From Hevea brasiliensis (lineage: Eukaryota; Streptophyta; Magnoliopsida; Malpighiales; Euphorbiaceae): a stretch of 64,000 bases of DNA. The notes beneath the pieces were generated by a model that saw only the letters and a program-made list of their open reading frames with translations, did no database searches and was not told the origin of the DNA. Made by a program: the position numbers and the translations under genes. Positions 1 through 11,791 of the stretch are shown one piece after another (position 1 is the stretch's first letter; each line of letters begins with the position of its first letter). Where the stretch lies: contig NC_079504.1 in the NCBI RefSeq assembly GCF_030052815.1, positions 41,821,731 to 41,885,730 on the forward strand, written 5' to 3'.

Positions 1-855
1 AATTATTAACTAAAACATATAAAATCAAAAGAATTCAAGTAATTTTTGAATAATGATAATCGAATTTTAGATGAGTGCAGATAGTTTAGAATAAATTCTA
101 GTCATATTCAAAAGGAATTTGATATTAAAATTTTTAATTAAATTAAGATAAAATTATTAATTAAATTTAGATAAAATTATTAATTAAATTTACATAAATT
201 AATTTTTACAGATATATGTTGCTATCTCAATACTATGTAAAAAAATTAAAATAAAATGCTAAGAAAAGTGAAAATTGTTTCAAGACTATGTAGAGAGAAA
301 ATGCAAAGGAAGTGTAAATTGGATCAAGACTCTGTACAGGGAAAATGCTAACACTTATGCTTGGCCTTCGTTATATCTTTTCAGATATTATTGCTATTGC
401 TTGGAATTTGACTTTTAATTTTTTTTAATTTTTATTACTTAAGAGAAATAATTTTTTTTAAAGTATTTAAAAGTTTTAAAGAAAGAATCTTCTTAATTCA
501 CCAATTAATTAAATTGAAAAATAGAATTTTTTTAAGATTTGAAAAAAATCTCCTAAAAATTTACTTTAAAAATCAAGAGTTCTCCCAAACACAAATTTAA
601 GATTTTTAAATTTAAAAACCTTCTCATTATCTTAAAAAATTTCCTTCAAACCGAGGGTAAAGGATTTCTTCTCTTTTCTTATTTTTCCTTTAACTAAAGT
701 TATCTTATTTATTTATTTATTTATATGATTAATTATTTGATATAAAAAATTATTAAAAAATTATGAAATTTAAATTTTAAATTTTAAAAATATATATTAC
801 GAGAAAAATTTTTAAATAATAAATTAGCAATCAAATTAATAATTAAAGTTCATGC
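1..855. repeat. Non-coding repeat block A (first of three related blocks)
   Basis: This AT-rich stretch has no credible gene. It aligns by eye with 2522-3412 (block B) and, for its first part, with 22022-22396 (block C). All share the opening AATTATTAACTAAAACATAT-like sequence, an AGGAATTTGATATTAAAATT stretch and the minisatellite words AAAATGCTAAG and GGATCAAGACT. A shared phrase TTGCTATTGCTTGGAA also occurs at about 387 and 2826. The left part of the repeat unit lies outside the window. Confidence 0.6.
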
Positions 856-1079
856 TACATCATGTCAATAATAACATACATTAAAAATTAATATTTTTGC
901 CACATCAATTGCCACGTGACCATTCATTTTGCCCAATTTGGGACTCTGGCCATAACTAATATGAAAGTTTCAAATTAGGTCAAGATTGACAAAAAAAAAA
1001 AAAAAAGTTTTAGCTATAATTGACAAAACTCACAAAGTTTTGGTTTTTTTTTTCTTTTTTACTATTAGGCCTAATATTA

Positions 1080-1750
1080 AACATTATTATAAAAACGACT
1101 TATTTGATTTTTTCAAAATTTGAAAAGCTTGTTTGAACACCAAAACACTTTAAGGACTTATATGACTAATGATCTATACATTAAGGGATAAAATAGGCCT
1201 TTTTGTCAAAATAAAATAAAATAAAGGCAAGGCAAAAGGGTCTATTTTGGCCCTTTAAGTATAGACCAATTGTCACATAAGCTCTTAAACATTTTTGAGA
1301 TTCGAACAAACCTTTCAAAATTTTAAAAAAAGATCAAGAACCCTTTTACTATTTTGGGGACAAATAAACTCATTTGATAAGAAAATTTTATTAATCTGTT
1401 CTAAAATGCAATAGATATCCACTGGTATATTATAGATTAGATACGTAGGATAGCTGATGAGTACCTCGTGCACTAAAAGGTCTTCGTGCATAGCCTTGGC
1501 GGGGATTTGATTTAGAGTCAAGTTATAATCTAGTTTTTTTTTTAATCTATTTTTAAAAGTTAAAGGACTTATTTGTCCCAAAAATAGTAAAAAGACTTAT
1601 TTAATCTAGTTTTAAAATTTGAAAGACTTATTTATTTATTTATTTATTAAATTTAAAAGACTTATTTAGACTCCAAAAAACTTTAAGAACTTATGTAATA
1701 ATTGGGCCAAACTTTAAAGGCTAAATAGGGTTTTTATCTAAAATAAAATA
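1080..1750. repeat. Foldback-type non-coding repeat
   Basis: The stretch repeats, in both orientations, diverged versions of a phrase of the type ACTTTAAGGACTTATNTGA. One arm near 1165-1200 (CTATACATTAAGGGATAAAA) is roughly complementary to 1240-1265 (CCCTTTAAGTATAGACC). This suggests an old foldback or MITE-type element. No target duplication could be set, and the open reading frames here look like chance. Confidence 0.4.
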
Positions 1751-1794
1751 ACCTATTTGGATTCATGGATAACATTAAAAAAAATATTAATTTG

Positions 1795-3420
1795 AATTTC
1801 AATTAAACACAAATAAATATAAGGACTCAAAAAGTTAAAGATTTGAAAGAACAACATCAACCATGTTATGTTATTTGAAATTCTAATTCAACTTAATAAA
1901 AGTTTTTTTTTTCATTATTGAATACTCACTTCCATTTTAAATTTAAAAATTAAAATTCTGTTTGTTATCTAAACAATATATTTTCAAATTTATCAATTTA
2001 AAATTTTAAATTTCAGATCCAATATTTGAAATCCAAAATTTATAAATGCCAGAAAAATGCTAAGTGAAGACTGGTTCAAGACTATGTACAGGTAAAATGA
2101 TAAGAAAGTGAAGATTGGATCAATACGGCATAGGGAAAATGCTAAGGAAGTCATGATAGTCTTGAGAAATGCTAAGAAAGTGAAAATTGGATCAAAACTA
2201 GAAAATGCTGAGAAATTGGATAAAATTAAGAATCATGATGAGTCGGGTATTTTCAAGTAATTGATACCAATTGAAATAAAATTGAATAGTATATAATTAA
2301 GTTTTAGACAAGCTATGATTAAGAAAATAATACTCGCATCGAATTTGGATTAAGTTTAGATTTTATATATTAAGGGCATATATTTATATAAATAAATAAT
2401 TATATATATGTGTGTGTATTATAATAATATTTATAAATTTTTGGATATTTTATTTAAATAAATAGAATTTAAATAATTTATATGATTATTAAAATTTAAA
2501 ATATAAATAATTAATAAATTTTTTTATATAAATTATTAAGTAAAATATATAAAACCAAAAAGATTCAAGAAATATTTAGGTAATGATAATCAATTTTGAA
2601 CGAGAGTGTGGATGGTTTAAAATAAATTCTAATCGAATTTAAAAGGAATTTGATATTAAAATTATTAATTAAATTTAAATGGAGTGATTTGTACATATAT
2701 CATATATGTTGCCATCTCAAGACTATGCACAGAGAAAATGCTAAGAAAGTGAAAATTGGATCAAGACTCTGTACACGGAAAATGCTAACACTTGATTCAT
2801 GCTTCGTTTTCCTTTCATATATTTATTGCTATTGCTTGGAATTCAATTGCCTCACCAAGACTTTTCCATTTTCCATTTTCCTTTCCATTTCCCATTCAAT
2901 TACCTCCTAAATCAATCATTTGTTTTATGCTTGGCCTTCGTTTTCTTTTCAGATATTATTGCTATTGCTTGGAAGTTGGCTTTTAAATTTTTATAATTTT
3001 TTTATTATTTAGAAAAAATAGAAAAATTTTTAAATATTTAAAAATAAAAAAAAATCTTCTTAATATACCTATTCACTAGGCTGGAAAATGGAGTTCTTTT
3101 TTTGAGATTTGGAAAAATTTTCTAAAACATTACTTTAAAAAATCATTGAGACCTTTCAAACAAAAATTTAAAGTTGTTAAAGTTCAAAAACGTTCTCATT
3201 AACTTAAAAAATTTCATCTCAAACAGAGGATAAAGGATTTCTTTTCTGAATTTGTCTTTAATTAAGGTCATCTTATTTATTTATTTATATGATTGATTAT
3301 TTGATATAAAAAATTATTAGAAAAATACCAAATTTTAAATTTTAAAACTATATGTTAAGAAAAAAAATTTTAAATAATAAATTAGCAATAAAATTAATAA
3401 TTAAATTGATTCTGCTTAAT
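1795..3420. repeat. Non-coding repeat block B
   Basis: This is a second, fuller copy of the block seen at 1-855. Its left part (from about 1800) matches 21033-22020 and its right part matches both 1-855 and 22022-22396. It contains two minisatellite patches and the phrase TTGCTATTGCTTGGAA twice (near 2826 and 2960). Short open frames at 2650-2996 merely read through this repeat and are not supported as genes. Confidence 0.6.
2046..2230. repeat. Minisatellite of about 40-50 bp units (AAAATGCTAAGAAAGTGAAG type)
   Basis: Degenerate repeats of a unit with the order GGAAAATGCTAAG, GAAGTGAAAATTGGATC, AAGACTATGTACAGG. Related copies lie at about 240-350, 2715-2790, 21360-21700 and 22210-22290. Unit length varies because parts of the unit are missing in some copies. 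Confidence 0.65.
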
Positions 3421-4193
3421 TAAATTAGAAAATTGTATTGGATATCATTTAAATGCAATCAATGAGACCCGAATGATGCTTCAACAGCAAACTTTGTACT
3501 TCCCTTGATTTGTACTTCCCTTGATTTTTATAATATCATGGTTGCCTCATTATAACAAAAATTTCTATAACAATATTCGACAAATATTATTATAAGTAAA
3601 ATAAATATTATTATAAGTTTATATTCATTTTTTTATATAATTTTTATATATCTACGTCACCATATGTTAGAGCGACGTTCTAATAAACGTTTGCAAAAAA
3701 ATTATATGAGAATAATTTTAACAAAAACAAATTATGAGACATAGTGAAGTTCTTTACTTTTTGGTAGAAGACATAGTGAAGTAAAATATTATTAAATACC
3801 AATAATTTGACATGGAAAGTAATCACAATAATTTGACATGGAAAGTTCATTATAAATATTATTTAAATTAATTAATTATGAATTAGATTCACATAGTCGA
3901 ATAATTAAGAATTTCAAAAACGCTTCTTAAAAATTGGAACAAACATTTAACAACATTAAAAAGAATAAAAGAAAATCTTCCAGAAGAACCTATCGAAAGG
4001 AAATAAAACTTAATTTATAAATAAAACCAAATTTAAAATAGCAAATCATATATATTAGTTCTAAATTCATCTTAAAAAGACAAAAGAAATATACAGTAAA
4101 AGAATGTTTAGCCCCGCTAACAAAGTTTGGTATGAATGGTAAAAAACTTTGTATCTCTTAGGTAGGGTTGAGGATTTAATTCTTGTGAATGAA
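3421..4193. other. AT-rich spacer, nothing recognised
   Basis: No coding frame, RNA gene or clear repeat structure is seen. There is a local direct repeat of TTGTACTTCCCTTGATTT near 3494-3525 and of a phrase containing AATTTGACATGGAAAGT near 3806-3846. The spacer ends where similarity to 47758 onward begins. Confidence 0.5.
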
Positions 4194-5714
4194 GAAAATC
4201 TCATTTTGTGAAAGAGTTGTTACCATTTGATAATGTTATAATGGACAACTCAACAGCATAAAGAAGTTTGTCCAAGGCTCGGGACTACTGATGGAGAAGA
4301 TTCAATACTGCAATAACAATTGTATGGTATATGCCAAACAATTGCATGTATGACATATTGTGGCGAATGCAATGAATTAACAAGTTGCAAATGTCCCATA
4401 TAAGAAGTTGTATTACATTTGACTCACTCCAAGGTTGCAAAAATTATAAGCATTGAACGAAATGGCCAAGGAAATGAGATGGCACTTGGAGCATGAGACT
4501 AAAGATGGGGTATTATACTCCTTAATAATCAAAGGATAAACTAAAATAAACATAAAAAATTATAAAATGAGAGTGCTATCTTATTTTTGTCACAGCCTGC
4601 TTCTAGAAAGGAAGAATAAAAACTACCACTGATGTTCCCTCTTGCCGCTGCTGCCCTTTAGCTATTTCCAGCGTTCATGAAGTTAAAACCACCCCCTAGC
4701 AGCTTCCTTCTGTCATCTATAAATCAAGAATATCCTTTACACTTTGATTTCATCAGGTATTGCAGGAAGACTGACAAAAATCTATCGTTTCAAGAACATG
4801 ATGGCAGCCCGAAAGTTCCTTAATTTCTGAAGTTTTGATGTCTAATTTCACAATGGATGTTGGGTAAGTGATTTCTACCATGGTGTTATTCACTGAGTTT
4901 ATACTCGCCCAATTATTTTAATATTTCAGAGCTTTTGGTGTTTCCTGTACTAGTAGTCCTTTGTCTTTAGTAGCTTTCAGGTCTAATGGAGGTTTGGCCA
5001 ACATGCTTAATGTGAAATTTGATATTCTTTACGGGACTGTCTCATATGTGTATGTTTAGGTTGCCTGATTATTGGGTTGTAGACATATTCTTTTTAATCC
5101 TGATGTTTTGTTTGGGTGTCATTCTTTTTTGTTTTGGTAAGCAATAAATTTATTAAAAGTATCAGTTCAAAAAGGAACCTAGCATACCAATTTCCAACTA
5201 AACCTTGGCACCTAACCTAGGAGAAGGTGTGCTGAAGAGAACAAGAGTAGAGAAAAGACACAAAACAAGAAAACCAAGGCCTACCTAATGCAGCCTGCAA
5301 ACCAAACAACATAGGCTACTGATGACAATGAGAAGGGAACTTGCTTGTTGCCTAAGGACCTAAAGGTTGATAGAAAATTGAAGAATAAATCTATTGTCAA
5401 GACAAAATTCATCTAACCAAATAAACAAATGTCAAGGCATTGCCCAAGATTTGTAGCATAGATCAAAACGGGCAGCAGCAGAGCATGAGATGGATAACAG
5501 AAGCAGCAGACCATAACCTAGAAGAATCATTTGTCTCACCTCCTCCTATGCACCAAAATGGAAGCCCATCGCATTTGGATTATTACCCTACAAAATTACT
5601 ACTGAATACTATCGAGCAAATAGCTTGAGAAGATCAATATGCTTATCAGAGGCAAATTTCTCCCAGTCAGACTAGAGCTTGTACCTCATGCGATTCTTTA
5701 GCATTCTAGACGTT

Positions 5715-5954
5715 TCAACTTTCTTTTGATTGTTGGAGAGTGGGCCTAAGATTGAGGCTCCCATTGTCCAGATTCACGAATGCTAGCTGATTATCTTCTT
5801 CATTTTCTAGTGGACTTTTGTAATGGGCCCCCACTACAGCTACTTGTGTTTCCTCGACCATCTCTACAGTTGGAAGTAAAACACTAGGCTCTGGTCTCCT
5901 TTCAAAATTGTCTAAATTTAATGGGCCACTATTGGGAATAAGTCCAAATAATTG
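5715..5954 (-). pseudogene. Unidentified exon remnant, copy 1
   Basis: Read on the minus strand from an AG at the intron-like end TGATAG, an open frame of about 80 codons contains VEETQVAVVGAHYKSP and ENEEDNQLAF. The same peptide, differing at a few residues, occurs in copy 2 at 49015-49206. Substitutions at synonymous positions and the shared peptide suggest former coding sequence. Copy 1 carries a small deletion near 5750 relative to copy 2, after which the frames differ. The copy 2 frame ends KNRIGYKL and may be the true C-terminus. I do not recognise the family. Confidence 0.35.
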
Positions 5955-6052
5955 CTATCACCGGTACAGATAAGCATAGCATCCCCCAAGCCAATTGCCG
6001 CTTAGCTGTCCCTACTCTGTTCCATGGTCATGCAGCGTTTCATCACAAGCAC

Positions 6053-6262
6053 TAAGGTTATGTTGGATAAACGTAATTAAAATTGTAATGTAATTATATT
6101 TATATTACATATTTGATTAAATTGTTTAATAATATAAAAAATTTTTATGAAATAAAATGGTAATTACATAATGTAATCAATCATATTTAAAACAACGTAA
6201 CGATTATTACATATAAAAATGAATATAATAATGATTACTTTTTTTGATTTTTTTTTTATTTA
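6053..6262. mobile_element. Truncated Tourist-like MITE remnant
   Basis: The phrase TAAGGTTATGTT followed by an AT-rich stretch matches the left end of the intact MITE at 49403. The right half and right terminal repeat are missing. The sequence jumps near 6262 to material matching about 50832, so an internal-plus-flank deletion happened in copy 1. Confidence 0.55.
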
Positions 6263-6922
6263 AAAGAAGTTACATGTGCCTTGCATGTAACAGAGATAGG
6301 CATCACTTCACAACAATCTTTAATTAGAGTCACGTGAAATTTGGCTTCTCCCACATCAACCTTTTTGCATACAAAATCAAGCGAAGATATAGAAACTAGA
6401 ATTCGTCCAGCAACCAGACATTTTTTCTTGGAAGTACAGTCATCATTGGATATGAATTCTTCAACAAAATAACTTAGTCATATAAAGAAATCAGGACACC
6501 ACTAATAAAGGACTACCACGGCATCTTACCAAGGAATTAAGGATAAGAACCATTATAGCAACCAACCAATTGATTATCCAAAATTATATGAACAATATTT
6601 TAGAGGAAACTGCATTAGTTATCTGTCTCTATAAGTTAGATACAGTTATAATAATATTTACTTTCATGTTATGGATGACTATAGATGAATTCCTATGCAT
6701 TACTATGATCATGTATAAAATTATAAATATTTGTTATAGGTGTCATTGATTATTCAATTCTAACTTTATAGTCAAATATTCATTCTTATTCACTTTTTTT
6801 TTTTTTATGGCAATTAGAAGACCTAACAATTTGTTATTATTATATTATAAATGCATTTTATGAATTAAGAAACAAAAAAGTTTGAAAATAAATTCGGGTG
6901 TTGGAAAACAAACACCCAAAAG

Positions 6923-6989
<67 letters not shown>
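6923..6989. repeat. (AAT)n microsatellite
   Basis: About 20 uninterrupted AAT/TAA units. It is missing from the duplicated copy near 60950, so it expanded, or was lost, after the duplication. Confidence 0.95.
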
Positions 6990-6991
<2 letters not shown>

Positions 6992-7374
6992 GTATTAAGG
7001 GGACATTGACTTTGCCAGAAATGCCTTTAACCCATTATAATATGTTAAATAGATTTTGCAATTATCTGCATTAAACAATATGGCAATATAAATTTCAAGA
7101 TATTAATACGGTGAAATTGAAAATTTTATAATAATAGTGCATTAAACTATAAAATACATTTTAAAAATTATTATTTTTTTAATTTTATAAATAATATTCT
7201 TTCACAATATTAATCTACTTATGCAACCTTATTATGCAAGCTAATATTATTTTAAATTATGAAAAAAAAAAACTGACTTTGAACAAATTTAATTCAGCGA
7301 GTTAACTTGTATTTATCATTAATTTATTTTAATTTTTAAACATCTTCACCATTTAAAACTTATTGTTATATTTT

Positions 7375-8385
7375 TTATGGGTAAACTACAATTTAGTCCA
7401 TGAGTTTTGATAAAATCCATAACTTAGTCCTTGTATTTTCAAAATAGAGCAATTTAATTCCTGAGATTTGACAAAACCTATAACTTAGTCCCTACCATTA
7501 GAATTTTATTAAGTTACTGTTAATTTTAGCAAAAATAACTAAAATGTCATTTTCTTTATTTTTAATCTAAAAACAATTTAGTCTTTAAAGTTTTATTTTC
7601 TTAATAATTTAGTACTTGATATTTTATTTCATTAACAATTTAGTCATTGCATTTTTTAAAATTGAGTCTATTAAATTAAAAAATTTTAAATTTAAATTAA
7701 TAAAATATGAATTAATTACTTTAAGGTCCTTAAAAATTTTGATTAATTACAAAATATCCATATATGTTACAAATTGATTTTTAAATATTATAACTATTTA
7801 TAAATAAGCCTTATGTCATTATTATTTTAATAATATATAAATAATTATATGTGTGTGTGTATATATCAATTTATGATATTTTCATATATTATATTATATT
7901 GTTATATATATAAAAAAGTATGAATATGGATGCAAATCGTTATTAAAATAAAATTTCAAGAGCTAAATTATTTTCATACTAAAAATAGAGTTAAAAGTAT
8001 TTTGGTATTTTTGCTAAATTTAGTGGAGAATTAATTGTAATTCTAATGATAGAGATTAAATTATAAGTTTATTAAAATGTCAAGAACTAAATTGCATGAT
8101 TTTAACACTACTGGGACTAATTTATAGGTTAACTAAATTTTAGGGACTAAATTGCCAATAAAATAAAATCTTAGGGACTAAATTATTTTCATACTGAAAT
8201 AGAGTTAAGGGTATTTTGGTCTTTTTTTTAGAATCAATGGTAATTAACAAAATTTCTAACAGCAAGGATTAAGTTATAAGTTTTATCAAATTTTGATGAC
8301 TGAATTGCTTGGTATTGAAAATAAAGGAATTAAGTTGTTGGTTTTGTCAAATTTCAGATGTTAAATTATAATTTACTCTTTTTTA
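7375..8385. repeat. Foldback element of AATTTAGTCC repeats (copy 1)
   Basis: The left half repeats the phrase type AATTTAGTCC-TTTTGACAAAACC-TATAACTTAGTCC. The right half carries the reverse complements (GGGACTAAATTG, GGTTTTGTCAAATTTC). It opens with GGGTAAACTACAATTTAGTCC-like sequence and closes with its complement AAATTATAATTTACTC. This is a long imperfect inverted repeat of about 1 kb. The equivalent in the second duplication copy is 61339-62352. Non-coding. Confidence 0.6.
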
Positions 8386-8617
8386 AAATTACATTTAAGC
8401 TTAAATTCAGTTAATATTAAATGTTAATAAAACAATACAGAAATGATAAAAAAGTAATAGTAATTCTTAAATTAATAAATATTTTACATATATAATTAAT
8501 TAAAACAAATTAAAATTAATATTTTAATTTAAATAATTAAATATAATATTTATAATCCTATAATAATATTATATCATATATAAAATTTAATAGAAAATTA
8601 TATATAAAAAATTAAGG

Positions 8618-9115
8618 GTAAATAATACTTTATTTTGAGATTTGAGAAAACCTATAATTTAGTTCCTATATTTTCAAAACAAATCAAATAATTTCCTAAA
8701 GTTTTGCAAAACTTACAATTTAGTCATTCCGTTTAATTTTTCTTCCAATTTGCTATTAATTATAGCGAAAATAACTAAAATACCTTTAACTGTATATGTT
8801 TTCTAACTTAAACAATTTAGTCCTTGAGGTTTTGTATTATAACCAAAATAGTGTAAATCAAGAGACTATTTTGTTTATAAAATTTAAATTAAAGGATTAT
8901 AATACAAAACCTTAGGGACTTAATCATTTTAGTTAGGAAATATAGATTAAAGGGTTTTGGTTATTTTTACTATAATTAATGGTCAATTAGATAGAAAATT
9001 ATACAGAGAGACTAAATTGTAGGTTTTGACAAATTTCTTGGACAAAAATGTTTAACTTTAAAAATACGAGAATTAAGTTATAGATTTTACCAAATTTTAA
9101 AGGCTTTCACTTAAA
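8618..9115. repeat. Second, shorter foldback element of the same family
   Basis: It begins GGGTAAATAATACTTTATTTTG and holds TATAATTTAGTTCC and related words on the left, with complements such as GGGACTTAATCATTTTAG and GACTAAATTGTAGG on the right. The counterpart in copy 2 is 62585-63100. Non-coding. Confidence 0.5.
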
Positions 9116-9765
9116 AATTTATATACAAGTCTATATAACAAATACAATAATATGCGATACATATTAAAGATAAAATTGACAAAACTAATAATAATAAAAG
9201 GAGCATAACATTGATTTTCCTAATTTACATCTCTCAATCGAGGCCCATGATAGTTGCCCTTGCAATTCAGCAAATTTAAACCTACAATCAAATTAAAAAA
9301 AAAAAAAAAGTAAAACCTACAACACAAATAATAAACAATAAATTAAGTGTCAACTGAGCAAAACGAGTGACTAAAGGAAAAAGAAATCTATTAAAAAATA
9401 AAAAAAAATAAATTTTTAACCGAAACATAATTTTAATTTTTCATGCAAAAAGCAATTTCTCAAAAGAAAATTGAAAAAAAAAAAGAATTAATAATTTAAT
9501 ATGTGAATAATGTGTACACACAATCATTTTTTTAATTGAATAACCATAAAGAAAAACAATTATTGTGTATTTTACTGACTCAATTTTTCTATTTTTATCT
9601 CTTGTCAAATTTTGCCATGAAATCTCAATAACCAAACAAACGATGTAATGAAATGTGACCAAATGAAAGAATTATAAAGAATATAATTACCCATATTTGT
9701 CAACAACGGTGAATAAATGCAAATATCTTCAAATTAAAATGTATAAAGAATGATGAATTCATACT
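9116..9765. other. 3' flank of the TNL pseudogene
   Basis: AT-rich sequence conserved with 63101-63803 of the second duplication copy. No gene is supported. The minus-strand frame at 9441-9662 is not kept intact in the second copy and looks like chance. Confidence 0.5.
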
Positions 9766-10332
9766 TTAGCTACTTTTAAAAAAACAAGAAAGAAAAAGGC
9801 CACTTAAAAGTACCTCTGCAATAGTTATTCCTGGGAGACCCAAATCCTCAAAAGGCTTATCGCACCACATTAATTCCTCTACATCTTCATCCTCATGATA
9901 TATTAGACGAAGTCCACAATTCTTCACCTCTAACTGGTCAGAAAAAAATGACGCCTTAAGTTGATTACATCCTTTCAACTGATCTAGACAAGTTATGGAG
10001 CTAGGAGGCACAAAGCTAACCCAAAGTTGATCAGAAGTGATGCATAAATCTTGAGCGATTTCCATCTTAGAGCGACATAGAAACAAACTTTGTTCCGACG
10101 GCAAATTGTATGCATGCAAGTCACAGACAACAGTACAAGTATCCACTGAAGGAGGCTGATCATGATGGAATCTAAAAACTCCAGATAAAAAGAATCCTCC
10201 CCATCCGTAATTCCACCAACAAGGAGGTAGCTGCAATTCTAATGAAGACCCCGAGCCTTGATTGTTGAACCACACCGGAACTTCACTTGAGGATAAACAC
10301 AATGATATAAGGGTGTTTAAACTAAAGAGTCC
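9766..10332 (-). pseudogene. TNL exon 5: C-JID-like post-LRR domain
   Basis: Starts after GGCTCAG with GLFSLNTLISLCL and contains SSEVPVWFNNQGSGSSLELQ in two blocks (EVPVWFNNQ, GSGSSLEL) and VKNCGLRLIYHEDEDVEEL. These are typical of the C-terminal jelly-roll/Ig-like (C-JID) domain that follows the LRRs in TNLs and contacts effectors. The frame runs to TAA at 9766-9768. A donor-like GAG|GTACTT near 9812, stronger (GTACGT) in the paralog at 63826, leaves open a further small 3' exon. Confidence 0.85.
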
Positions 10333-10677
10333 CTGAGCCAAAATTATTACTTAACAATTAACATGTGTAGCTTTGCAGCAATGTTCTAAGCGAAAATAAA
10401 ACATTTTTTGGTGGATGCATGTGTAATTGGATAGTTATTTAGTAGTTGAGTTGGTCCTGGAATGCACAAATTCTAAAGTTCTTTGGCAAGAAGTCAGAAT
10501 GCACATAATGAAATTTGCTATGACCCACAAATATAACATAAAAAAGGAACAAATACATGATACAATATCATATGACACAAAAATATATAATATCTTTAAA
10601 AATAAAAAGTAAGATAGTATACATATATACTGAAAAATGTGATTTTTTTTTTTGAAAAATCTAGGGCCCCCCAATAT

Positions 10678-10679
10678 GC

Positions 10680-10716
<37 letters not shown>

Positions 10717-10735
10717 TGACCAGAGAGAGAGAGTT
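10678..10735. repeat. (GT)n(GA)n microsatellite in TNL intron 4
   Basis: Seven GT units followed by about ten GA units and a second short GA run. If exon 4 were read through, it would give a false tail of LSLSLS and THTHTH, so this supports splicing at 10817. Confidence 0.9.
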
Positions 10736-10816
10736 ATGCATCAATAAGAAATGTAGGTAACTCATTAGCCTTGCAAGTGGCCTAAGATTTTGGCCTTGAA
10801 TCTCAATCAAGCTTAC

Positions 10817-11709
10817 CCATTTTATAAGAGTGAACGATGAAGTTCTTGAAGTGCTTGCTTCAAATGGATTAGGAATACTTTCCTGTGTAGTTAGACATTC
10901 CGCACTAAGTTGTAAAACGGTTGATGAAAGATCACGCAAGGACTGAAGCTTCTTGCAATCAACGAAGTGAAGGTTTTCAAGTTTAAAATTTCTACTTATG
11001 CTTGTAGTTAGTGAAGTTTCCAAGCAAAAGCTACCCTCCATACTAAGATATTTGAGATCTGAAGGAAGATTATTTGGAAATGATGGAATCCTCTTACAAT
11101 TGCCAAAAAGAATACCTAATAGTTTAGAGAGTTGACTAATGCTTTCAGGCATGCTTACAAAATCATTTCCTCTTAGATCTAGATGTTGTAAAAATGGGAA
11201 ACAACTTAGATCATAAGGAATCATTCCATACGTATGACCGCAATGACTTAGATTAAGTCTCCTAAGAATGCAAAACCTATTAAAGAAGGCAACTCAAAGG
11301 ACATGGTAGGTGTAGGATTCTTATTCATTAGCCACCTAGGGCAAAGACAAGCCCATGGCTGAGCTAATGGCACTGATGTTGAACCGATTCCTGCTATTTC
11401 AAAGACTTGCATATATGTCATATACCCTATGTTATCTGGAATTTCTTCAAGATTTGAGCAGCCACTCAATATAAAAACTTTAAGAGACTTCAAATTACAC
11501 AGGCTACTTGGAAGAGCTGTAAGGCTTTTGCAATTCTTCATGTTCAGTAAAACAAGCCTTTCTAGAAGTCCAATAGAATGGTGTACTTCAAGTAATCCTG
11601 TACAACATTCAAGTATCAACTCTTCAAGGTATGGGATCTCTCTAAAGTCGGGTGTCTTCATTAAATTTTATGAGTAACAAAGATCAATTATCTTCAACAA
11701 CTTTAAAGG
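10817..11709 (-). pseudogene. TNL exon 4: LRRs with a nonsense codon and a one-base deletion
   Basis: Begins after TTTTACAG with PLKLLKIIDLCYS, then TAA at 11668-11670, then NLMKTPDFREIPYLEELIL. The family normally has a glutamine or similar residue at the stop. LRR text follows (LLEVHHSIGLLERLVLLNMKNCKSL, described in blocks: LEVHHSIGLLERL and NCKSLTALP, SLKVFILSGCSNLEEIP). At about 11262 frame changes from AFLGDLI-stop to RLNLSHCGHTYGMIPYDL, as if one base were lost from an AGG codon. It then continues FLQHLDLRGNDFVSMPESI. The donor TGG|GTAAGC at 10817 joins GGA of exon 5 in phase 0, which is better than reading on into the following CT/GT repeat. Confidence 0.88.
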
Positions 11710-11791
11710 CTGTAAAAGATATTGAAAGGAAATCAGAAAGAAACCGTAAAACCAGAGTAATAAACAGATATAAGGAGTTAATCATACATAC

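Larger units (their letters stand above)
4194..9986. repeat. Segmental duplication, copy 1
   Basis: From the phrase CATTTTGTGAAAGAGTTGTT onward, this region is collinear with 47758-64000 once later insertions in the second copy are removed. It includes the 3' part of the TNL gene. Copy 1 holds about 370 bases near 4938-5302 that are absent after 48613. It also has an (AAT)n expansion near 6923 absent from copy 2. It lacks the sequence found at about 50654-50830 of copy 2. The similarity runs to the edge of the window, so the duplicated unit contains at least the 3' end of a TNL. Confidence 0.85.

Noticed and set aside
5440..5628. Plus-strand 62-codon frame MPKICSIDQNG
   Set aside because: The matching region of copy 2 (about 48770-48970) does not keep the frame. 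Minus-strand coding-like sequence lies next to it.
10427..10612. Small frame in TNL intron 4
   Set aside because: It lies in a well-supported intron, is AT-rich and has no recognisable motif.
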